From positions 50,849 through 114,848 of the forward strand of contig NZ_JAPDDT010000018.1 in assembly GCF_025950235.1 (NCBI RefSeq): a DNA stretch of 64,000 nt, written 5' to 3'. This document shows, in pieces, positions 35,928-43,200 of the stretch. Every line of letters begins with the position of its first letter. Position 1 is the first letter of the stretch. The notes below the pieces were generated by a model, which was given only the letters and a program-made list of their open reading frames with translations, made no database searches and was not told the DNA's origin. The stretch is from Luteolibacter arcticus. GTDB taxonomy: Bacteria > Verrucomicrobiota > Verrucomicrobiia > Verrucomicrobiales > Akkermansiaceae. The position numbers were made by a program, and so were the translations under genes.

Positions 35928-36120
35928 CGATGACCGCGGCGCAGCCGCTTTCGGACTGCTGCGGTCATCCGCAGCTTTCGAATGAACGGACCGGCCGTCA
36001 CCTCTGGCGCATCGCAGCGATCCTAAGAGATCGGTTCAATCCCACAGAAGCAGCCGTCCTCACCCTGCACTCGAAAGCTGCGGATGACCGCACCAATCCA
36101 AGGGCCTTCGGCGACCATGG
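35928..36120. repeat. Family A inverted-arm element, copy 2 (inverted core)
   Basis: Arms 35953-35981 and 36071-36099, core 35982-36070 (89 bp) in orientation II (starts ATG, ends CAC), the reverse complement of copies 1, 3 and 5. Outer hairpins as in copy 3. Part of a duplicated segment with 38165-38525. Confidence 0.9.
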
Positions 36121-36173
36121 GGCGGGACGCACGGTTGGAGAGAAGCAACCCGTCCTTCGATCCAACGTCGGCG

Positions 36174-36248
36174 TCACACCCGTGCCGTTTCCAGCAGCTC
36201 CTTCAACCTCACCAGATCCGCCGCTGACGTCTTCGCGACGAAGCCGGA
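36174..36248 (-). pseudogene. 3-prime remnant of a MYG1-family gene
   Basis: The minus strand encodes GFVAKTSAADL then RLKELLETARV and stop. This closely matches the last 24 residues of the intact MYG1-family gene ending at 38457 (GFVAKTSAADL, RLKQLLEVARV). Upstream the likeness stops abruptly and unrelated sequence with AT-rich direct repeats (about 36250-36370) begins. It is the tail of a duplicated segment that also carries a family A element and a family D hairpin. Confidence 0.85.
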
Positions 36249-36403
36249 GCAGGGGCGGTGGAGGAGGGCTGACCGCAGGGAACGCAAAGAGCGCAGAGAG
36301 CGAAATCTAAGAAAGGATGACCCCCATCCTTTGAGGGACAAATCTTTGCGTTCCTTGTGTTCTTTGCGGTTCAACTCCGCTATCCGCTTCTCCTGAATTT
36401 ATC

Positions 36404-37024
36404 ATGAACCACCACTTCAAGATCCTCCCCATCATTGCTGTCGTGGCCTTCCAGGCTTCTCCCTCCCGTGCGGCAGAGCCCCTGGAGGCGGCGGACCGGG
36501 AGGCGATCACGAAGCTCTTCGACACTTTCCAAGCAGACCTCCGCACCGGCAAGCCAGCCAACTATGCCGACTACTTTGACAAGACTTCGCTGATCAAGTT
36601 CGTGGTCCAGCACCGGACCTTCGTGAACCTGATGCGGAAGCAACTGACGGACGAGCAACTCGCCAAGTTTTTCATCTTCACGCCGGACATGGACACCGTG
36701 CTCCAAGAGCCCGATCCGGAGAAGTATCTCAAGGGAATGACGCCCGGACCGGCGCTGGTCGCAATGAGCCAAACCGCGAACATCGTCACCAAGGTCGCGG
36801 CCATCGGTGGAGACCGGGAAAAGGCATTCGTCGTCGCGGAGGGTCAGTTCAACGGCGAACTGGGGACCACCGAACCCTATTACTCGGTCTGGCCGGCCGT
36901 CTTGCAGGACGGCAAGTGGAAGTTTGATGTGACAACGAACATGGTCCGAGATCTCAGGATCCGTAACAAGGGACTACAGCAAGGCGGCACGACCCCACCG
37001 CCATCGGAGGACACTGGGAAATAG
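36404..37024 (+). CDS. Exported hypothetical protein
   Basis: 206 residues. Signal peptide (KILPIIAVVAFQASPSRAAE). The mature part resembles the DUF/NTF2-like serum-factor pattern: EAITKLFDTFQADLRTGKPA, then NYADYFDKTSL and KWKFDVTTNM at the end, but I cannot name a family. The C-terminus is a Pro/Ser tail. It sits after a duplicated repeat segment and is followed by family D and B hairpins. Confidence 0.65.
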   Translation: MNHHFKILPIIAVVAFQASPSRAAEPLEAADREAITKLFDTFQADLRTGKPANYADYFDKTSLIKFVVQHRTFVNLMRKQLTDEQLAKFFIFTPDMDTVLQEPDPEKYLKGMTPGPALVAMSQTANIVTKVAAIGGDREKAFVVAEGQFNGELGTTEPYYSVWPAVLQDGKWKFDVTTNMVRDLRIRNKGLQQGGTTPPPSEDTGK

Positions 37025-37046
37025 CCGGGTCCCGAGGTGCTTCAAC

Positions 37047-37078
37047 CGCACTCGGAGAGTGCGCACCACTTTGGATTG
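37047..37078. repeat. Family D hairpin
   Basis: ACCGCACTC-GGA-GAGTGCG then ACCACTTTG, directly downstream of the secreted hypothetical gene and 16 bp before a family B hairpin. Confidence 0.75.
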
Positions 37079-37093
37079 CCGGTGCGGACCGCA

Positions 37094-37124
37094 CCCCGCC
37101 GGAACGACGAAGTCGTTCCGCTAC
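37094..37124 (-). repeat. Family B 31-bp hairpin, copy 7
   Basis: Exact flanks with the perfect stem GGAACGAC-TTC-GTCGTTCC on the minus strand, between two convergent genes. Confidence 0.9.
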
Positions 37125-37154
37125 GAAGAAGAAGACGAAGAAAAGGAGAGCAGC

Positions 37155-38027
37155 CTAGATATGATCCATCCGGGCGATGGCTTCCAAGGGCTGCTCCAGA
37201 TCGTCCTCATCCATGTACAATTCGATCTTCGTCCGTTTCGAGGGATGGACGAAAGGAATCAGGAACTCCCCTTTGAATTCCACGATTTTCGAAACGCCAT
37301 CCAGGACCAGCACGAGTTGATCGGAGCGCGAAGCCGTGGATGCCTTGAGCTTGCCCCGCTTGCTGATCACCTGGGCACTATCGACACATCGACAAGGTTT
37401 TGCAGGCCCGCATTCGACGAGCGTGATCTCGTGACGCTGTTCGTCTTCGGCCATCCCTTGAACCAAGACGCCGCCAATGTCGTCCCCCTCCGGCTCCCAT
37501 ACGAAGACATATCGCGACACTCCTTCGGAAGACGGGCCCTTGAAGACCTGGTATCCCGAGTGCGGGATATCGGCGACCTTGCCGGTGCCAGCCATGATCT
37601 CCGAATGGAGCATGAAAACGTCGCGGGCGAAGTAGTTGGGATTGCGGGTTTCGTGGAGAAACACGCCGGGTTGGGCTGCCTGGGCCTTCAAGTATTGGAG
37701 CGCTTTCTTGTGGTCTCCCGCGGCCGTCCAAGCCTCCGCAATCTTCCAATCCATCAGCATGAATCGCATGCTCTCCGGCACGGTCATCGCAGGCGGCCCT
37801 TCCGCTTCCTTGATCTTGATCAACGGTCGCAGGACACGGGCTGCCGCATCCAGCCGGGCCGGGTCGCTTTTCCCGTCCCTGTTTGCCAGTTCGGCGGCCG
37901 TCCATTCTTCGTCTGCTTTCCGGTAAGCCTCGGCAACTTTCTTCCATGCTTCGCTTTCCGCGAAGGCCGACGGGGAGCACTGCAGGAGCAGGAGCAGCCA
38001 CGTGAGGTGCCGGGAGAGCGGTTTCAT
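37155..38027 (-). CDS. Exported hypothetical protein
   Basis: 290 residues with a signal peptide (HLTWLLLLLQCSPSAFAESE). The first half is helical and TPR-like (WKIAEAWTAAGDHKKALQYL); the second half is beta-rich with a Cys pair (ECGPAKPCRC) likely forming a disulfide in the periplasm. Not recognised. The opposite strand has a frame of similar length, but the signal peptide and codon pattern favour this one. Confidence 0.7.
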   Translation of the reverse strand: MKPLSRHLTWLLLLLQCSPSAFAESEAWKKVAEAYRKADEEWTAAELANRDGKSDPARLDAAARVLRPLIKIKEAEGPPAMTVPESMRFMLMDWKIAEAWTAAGDHKKALQYLKAQAAQPGVFLHETRNPNYFARDVFMLHSEIMAGTGKVADIPHSGYQVFKGPSSEGVSRYVFVWEPEGDDIGGVLVQGMAEDEQRHEITLVECGPAKPCRCVDSAQVISKRGKLKASTASRSDQLVLVLDGVSKIVEFKGEFLIPFVHPSKRTKIELYMDEDDLEQPLEAIARMDHI

Positions 38028-38091
38028 CTGCTATCAAACGATTGCGGTCCGGATACTATTTCGAAGGCACGCGAGAATCGAGTCTGCGGTG

Positions 38092-38122
38092 GTAGCGGAA
38101 TGGCTGGGCCATTCCGGCGGGG
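38092..38122 (+). repeat. Family B 31-bp hairpin, copy 8 with a different stem
   Basis: Flanks are exact but the stem is GGAATGGC-TGG-GCCATTCC, all eight pairs intact although three base pairs differ from copy 7. Confidence 0.9.
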
Positions 38123-38164
38123 CGAGGGTTGAAGATCAATCGCCGCTGGGATTGCCGGGGTTCC

Positions 38165-38196
38165 TGCACCCGGAGTGTGCGGTCCACTTTGCTTCG
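38165..38196. repeat. Family D hairpin
   Basis: TGCACCC-GGAGTG-TGCGGTCCACTTTG, at the left end of the segment duplicated at 35851-36248. Confidence 0.65.
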
Positions 38197-38236
38197 CCGC
38201 GGCGGAGCGTCATGAAGTGACCCGGCAAAGATCGCC

Positions 38237-38430
38237 CGATGACCGCGGCGCAGCCGCTCTCGGACTGCTGCGGTCATCCGCAGCTTTCGAGTGCAGGGTG
38301 AGGACGGCTGCTCCTTTGGGATTGAACCGTTCCCCGGGGTCGCTGCGATCCTTCACCAGGTGACGGCCGGTTCGTTCATTCGAAAGCTGCGGATGACCGC
38401 AGCAGTCCAAGGGCCTTCGGCGTCCATGAG
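38237..38430. repeat. Family A inverted-arm element, copy 3
   Basis: Arms 38262-38290 and 38380-38408, core 38291-38379 (89 bp) in orientation I. Flanks on both sides match copy 2 in the same direction while the core is reversed. Confidence 0.9.
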
Positions 38431-38456
38431 GCGGACCGCTGTTAGAGACTTCCCTG

Positions 38457-39314
38457 TTAAACTCGCGCGACTTCCAGCAGTTGCTTCAACCTCCCCAGAT
38501 CCGCCGCTGACGTCTTCGCGACAAACCCACGTGCATGGGCGAAGTGGACATCCGGCTCGGCCTCGATGCGGGTGAAGTCGAAGGCGGGGTGGTCATTGTT
38601 CCGCGACAGGCCGTAGCCGGTGCCGCGGCGGTCGGGATAGACGAGCGCGGCGACTTGCTTGTCCTTGCCGATCGTTTCCAGATAGCGGCCGATGCCCGAG
38701 GACGGTTCGTCCGGCATGGGCTCGGTGCGGGGCAGGAAGAGAATCTCGCTTTCACCGACGGTCCACAGCTCGGCGTGGTCCTTGATGAAGTCGAGCCGCT
38801 GGCGCAGCGAGCGCACGTAGTCGATGAGGTCCTGGCCGGTCATCCGCATCATCTCATAGATGACATCGCCGGGGGCGAGGCGGGTGGCCTTGGCGAAGCG
38901 GCGCAGCAAGGTGACATCGATCGGCGAGTTCAGCTTCGAGAGCGTGTCGCGATCGATGCCGAGCCACTTGGCGGTGACATTCGGCCCGCGGGTGTCGAAC
39001 CACTCGGCGGGCTCCAGCCAATCGCAGAAAGTACGAGCATCATCGTAGATGCCGAGGTGCTGGAGCACCAGGCTGAGCGCGCAGACCGGCGGGTGATCCG
39101 CGGGGAATTGGTGGTGGTCGAAGTTGCTCCGCTCCGGCACGTGCTCGCCGCCGACATCGACCACGGCGGTGGCGGGATCGGCGAGGTCGGCCTCGGTCGG
39201 CTCGCGGCGGACGATTTCCACGCCATGGACGGCGGCGAGCAGGCTGCACGCGAGGAGTTCGTCCTTATGCGCGCCGCCGGGATGGGTGAGAATGCGTTCG
39301 AGTGCGATGGCCAT
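38457..39314 (-). CDS. MYG1-family protein (UPF0160, DHH-like nuclease fold)
   Basis: 285 residues from ATG 39314. ILTHPGGAHKDELLACSLLA corresponds to the family start with the metal-binding HxGxxHxDE-like pattern, and VDVGGEHVPERSNFDHHQF gives the DHH-type DHH block. HARGFVAKTSAADL closes the protein. Eukaryotic MYG1 is a 3-to-5-prime exonuclease; bacterial members are uncharacterised. The leading His of the first motif is partly replaced (HPGGAHKDE), so metal binding may differ. An ATG at 39350 is a longer alternative. Its 3-prime end is duplicated at 36174. Confidence 0.8.
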   Translation of the reverse strand: MAIALERILTHPGGAHKDELLACSLLAAVHGVEIVRREPTEADLADPATAVVDVGGEHVPERSNFDHHQFPADHPPVCALSLVLQHLGIYDDARTFCDWLEPAEWFDTRGPNVTAKWLGIDRDTLSKLNSPIDVTLLRRFAKATRLAPGDVIYEMMRMTGQDLIDYVRSLRQRLDFIKDHAELWTVGESEILFLPRTEPMPDEPSSGIGRYLETIGKDKQVAALVYPDRRGTGYGLSRNNDHPAFDFTRIEAEPDVHFAHARGFVAKTSAADLGRLKQLLEVARV

Positions 39315-39365
39315 GGATGAGTGGTGGAAATTGGAAAGGGCGGCGACCATAGGGCTGCCCCGCGG

Positions 39366-39785
39366 TCACGCAATCCCGGGGTCGCGGTCGGGGGACTTTC
39401 CCTTTTCCTTTCCACCCACCGTCCAACGGCAAGCCAGCCACCCCGCCACGATCACTGCACAGGCGGCCACGCCGGTCAGAAGAGGCCACGGCTCAGTGGG
39501 GAAGATCACGAAGAAGCCCTTGCCCTTGATCAGCGCCGAGTAGCTCGACACGCAGAAGGGAAAGAGGAACAGCCGGAAGACGGTCCAGCGGTCTGTCCCC
39601 TGCCCCGGCACCTGGGTCGCGAAAACGAGCGCAATGCCGATGAGCACGGACATGCCGGCCGCCGTCAGCCAGATGACCGGCGAGGGATCGAAGTAGCAGG
39701 CGGAGACGGCGAGGTACCACACGAGGTAGCACCACAGCACCAGCTTCGGCATCCGCAGCCCGGCGAAGTAACGGATCACGAGCAT
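39366..39785 (-). CDS. Small polytopic membrane protein
   Basis: 139 residues, four hydrophobic helices (LVLWCYLVWYLAVSACYF, VIWLTAAGMSVLIGIALVF, FRLFLFPFCVSSYSAL, LLTGVAACAVIVAGWLACR) and a Lys/Asp-rich tail. No family recognised. The stop is 51 bp upstream of the MYG1-family start on the same strand, so the two may be co-transcribed. Confidence 0.65.
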   Translation of the reverse strand: MLVIRYFAGLRMPKLVLWCYLVWYLAVSACYFDPSPVIWLTAAGMSVLIGIALVFATQVPGQGTDRWTVFRLFLFPFCVSSYSALIKGKGFFVIFPTEPWPLLTGVAACAVIVAGWLACRWTVGGKEKGKSPDRDPGIA

Positions 39786-39876
39786 GGGGGAAGAGCAGCA
39801 ACGCCGCCAGACCCGCGGGAAAAGACGGAGGTTTCATGCGGGGAAGTACGGGCGGGTATGAGCGGCGCGATGGAGA

Positions 39877-40016
39877 TAAGGAGCGGCGACCTTACTGTCG
39901 CCTTGGACAGGTCGGGCCGTGACTTGGCTGACGGTGACTCGCCTAGGCAGCGTGACTCGCCTTAGCAGAGCGATTCGCCTTTGCTGTGTGGGGGACAGTA
40001 AGGTCCCCGCTCCTTA
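39877..40016. repeat. Family C inverted-end element, copy 1
   Basis: 26-bp inverted ends beginning TAAGGAGCGG. The left end carries GGCGAC-CTTACT-GTCGCC, the right end the covaried GGGGAC-AGTAAG-GTCCCC. The interior holds three tandem 18-bp units (39936-39989) built on GAYTCGCCTTWGC. Confidence 0.85.
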
Positions 40017-40056
40017 ATGGGCTGAGGGTCTCCGACGGCTGGGAGAACTGCTTCCG

Positions 40057-40086
40057 ACCGCGCGCGGAGCGTGCGGTCCACTTTGT
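40057..40086. repeat. Family D hairpin
   Basis: GACCGCGCGC-GGA-GCGTGCGGTC then CACTTTG. It directly follows family C and the shared TCTCCGAC lead, as at 61920-61990. Confidence 0.7.
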
Positions 40087-40149
40087 TTGCCGGTGCGGGC
40101 CGCGTCGTCGCCCGCCACGCGTCCTAACGGTGCGCGGCAATTCCCGCGT

Positions 40150-40273
40150 TTTCTGCCAAGCTCTTTTGCCCCGGAAAGGAGGACTTGGCGGAGCCAAGAG
40201 CGGCAACTTTAAGTGTTTTCACGCAACTTTTTGAACAAATAAAGATCTTGAAGCCGACGACGGCTTGCTTTTT
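40150..40273 (+). promoter_or_regulatory. Structured leader with terminator-like hairpin upstream of the giant gene
   Basis: An AT-richer stretch unlike its surroundings. CTTGGC-GGA-GCCAAG (40177-40192 region) can also pair upstream with GCCAAGCTCTT, giving two mutually exclusive folds. At 40251-40273 AAGCCG-ACGA-CGGCTT is followed by GCTTTTT, a terminator-like hairpin just 22 bp before the ATG. This could be an attenuator, or the end of a small RNA. No known riboswitch was recognised. Confidence 0.4.
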
Positions 40274-40294
40274 AGTCATTTTATTGCTTTAAAT

Positions 40295-43200
40295 ATGACT
40301 CTTTTGCCAATGCCATGCATGGTGCCTAGGGTTGTTTTTAGTCCTTCCCCGCTTGCCTCCTCGAAACCCAGTCCCAACTCCCGTCCCGTGAAAACCGTTT
40401 CCTTCTCCCGGTCAGATCGCGCCTATCGTCCCGCATGGCGGGGACGGGCGGCGCTGGCGTCGATGTTGTTGCCCGCTGCCGGGATGGCTGCGGTCAGCGA
40501 TGGCCTGACGCATCAGTGGAATTTCGATGAGAGCCGGGATTGGCATGACTCCCCTTTCGCGACGCCTGCGTTGCCCGCGGTGTTTCAGGACATGGTCGGC
40601 GGACAGGCCGCCACGCCGGTGGGCTTGGACAATACCGCGGTGGTATCCGGCCGTGAATTCATGGCGCTGTCGTTTTCCGGCAATGGCACGCGCTTGCAAG
40701 TAGGGCAAAACCTCGCGCCCGAGCTCGGCGTCACTTCTTCGCTGGCCTTCTGGATGCGCACCACGGCGACCGGCGGCAGCGATCAAACGAACTCTCCCGG
40801 TGTGACCGGCAGCGCGGCCGGCAGCGGCGGCATCCAGTGGGGATGGCTCGACGCGAACGGACGCCTTTGCCTCTCGGCCGATGGTTCGCTGCTCGCCCAA
40901 TCGCCCCAAGCGGTGAACGACGGCAACTGGCACTTCGTGGTGATGACCCGCAATTCCTCGACCGGCGCGGGGCAACTCTATCTCGATGGATCGCTGGTGG
41001 ATTCACGGACCGGGCCGACCGGTGCGAGGACGCTGGCGTTCCAGAGCCTGGGGCGGATCGAGAATACATCCGGCAATGCCGGTTGCTTCGTCGGGCGGCT
41101 CGACAAGCTGACGGTCTTCAACCGGGTGATCACCGGAGCGGAGGTGACTTCGTTCATGAACAACCACGCGCCGAAGACCTGGAACCTGACGACTGATGGC
41201 GTCAATGACCGGGTCTTCAGCACCGACAGCGTTTTCAAGCGCGCCTACGATGTCGAACGCAACGCTCTAACAGTCCAAGGCTGGACCACGCCGGCGCATG
41301 GCACGGTGAGCCACAATGGCGACGGCTCCTTCAACTACACCGCGACGGGTGGCTATGCCGGCACGGACTCCTTCGATGTGACCGTGTCGGACGGCGTGGG
41401 CGGCTATCATCGCTCGTCGCTGACGGTGAAAGTCGTGGCCGAGCCGCCGGGCGGCGGTGGCATTCCGGTCACGCAGTTCACGAACTTCGCGGCGATCCAG
41501 GCGGGCGGCGTGGACATCTCGCACGCCAACATGCGGGTGCCTCGCGCGATCGATTGGAATGTGGATGGCAAGATGGACATCCTCGTCGGCGCAGGCGGCT
41601 ATGTCTGGCGGTATCTTAATACCGGGACCGCCGCTGTTCCCGCATTCGCCGCCGCGGTGAAGGTGCAGGCTGCGGGAGTCGATATCTACGCAAACACCAC
41701 GGGCAACAGCCCGATCACCCTGGCCGACATGACGGGAGATGGCGTGCCCGATCTGGTGATGGCGGATTCCGCGTCCAAGCTCCGCGTGTATCGCAATACC
41801 GCAGCCGCAGGGGCCACTCCGGTTTATGCAGCCTCCATCTTCGTCAAGCGGGCCAATGGCACCATCGACTTCGTCTTGCCCGACAAGCGCTTCGACATCG
41901 GCGACTACAATGGCGACGGCACGCCCGATCTGGTGACCGGCACCTTCAGTGGGAACGTCCAGCTCTACCTGAACGTGAACACTGCGGCGCTTCCACGCTT
42001 TGAAACCGGGACCACTCTCAACAGCGATTCCTACAATCTCTATCCCCGCCTTTACGACCTGAGCGGCAACGGCCAACTCGACCTCATCCGCAGCATCAAC
42101 TGGGGCAGCATCCGTTACTGGCTGGACGTGGCGGATGGCCTTGTCGGCGAGCAGTATCTCAACATCACCACCAGCGGCGGCACGGCTCCGGACATCAAGG
42201 CGGTGACCGATGGCGCCGTGGTCGATTTCGCGGACTTCACCGGCGATGGAAAGCCCGACCTTCTGGTGGGCGGCCACGCGGGCGACAAGATCTTCCTGGC
42301 CAGCGGCGTTTTGAAATCGCCGGCCGAGAGCATCGCCGACATCGAGGCGATCTACGACGCGCATCCTACCGATCTGGGGACCGCGCTCTCTGCGAACAGC
42401 AACCTGCTGCTGGGTCAGGTGAACTCCGCCAACCTCAACATCATCGCCCATCTCCAGAAGGGCACGCTGTCCACCCGCGAGGCGACCTTCACCGCGCTCG
42501 CCGCCCACATCGCCAAGTACCCCTTCCTCAAGTACCAGCAGCTCGACACCGCGGTCTATCACCACGTTCCCAGCATCGTCCTGCAGAACTGGGTCATCCT
42601 CGAATACCTGCTTCCCAATACCTCGGCGCGGCGCACGCAGATCGCCGACATCATGGGCCTGACCGGGACCGCGCGCGTGATCTATCTGGAAACCGGCATG
42701 GCCCTCGGTGACAACGGCAAGTCGCTGGCCGCCACTTATAATACCATCCGCGACTTCCAGCGCCGATACCCGCGCGAGGCATTCCCGGATGCCATCATGA
42801 CCTACGACCAGCTCTATGATGACCAGCGCGGCGGCTTCATCTGGACGCCTAACAGCACCAAGAACACCTTCGGCCAATGGGCGCTCGGCAATGCCAACGA
42901 ATGGGCCGGAGACCTGACCACCGCCATCGAGGGCGTGCTGGGCGCCGGCAAGGCGAGCGGCGACTACTTCACCTTCGTGATGGGCCACGAGGTCTGCCAC
43001 TCGCTCGACAACTACGTCAGAACCCGCGCCAATGCCGACCTCGAGCGCCGCTGGGGCGCGCGCATGGTCTATGCCGCGGGGCCGGATGTCATCGCCGGTT
43101 CGAATGGCTGGTACAGCCAGTCCGCGACCCAGGCGAACTTCCAGGCGAAAGGCTTCTACACGCCGGCCACGCAGACGTGGGCGCAGGCATGGGATGCGTA

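Noticed and set aside
35953..36099. Family A arms as CRISPR repeats
   Set aside because: Arms are inverted, not direct, with one spacer-like core per pair and no cas genes.
37059..38132. 357-residue open frame on the plus strand
   Set aside because: Opposite the signal-peptide protein at 37155-38027 and it reads through family B hairpins at both ends.
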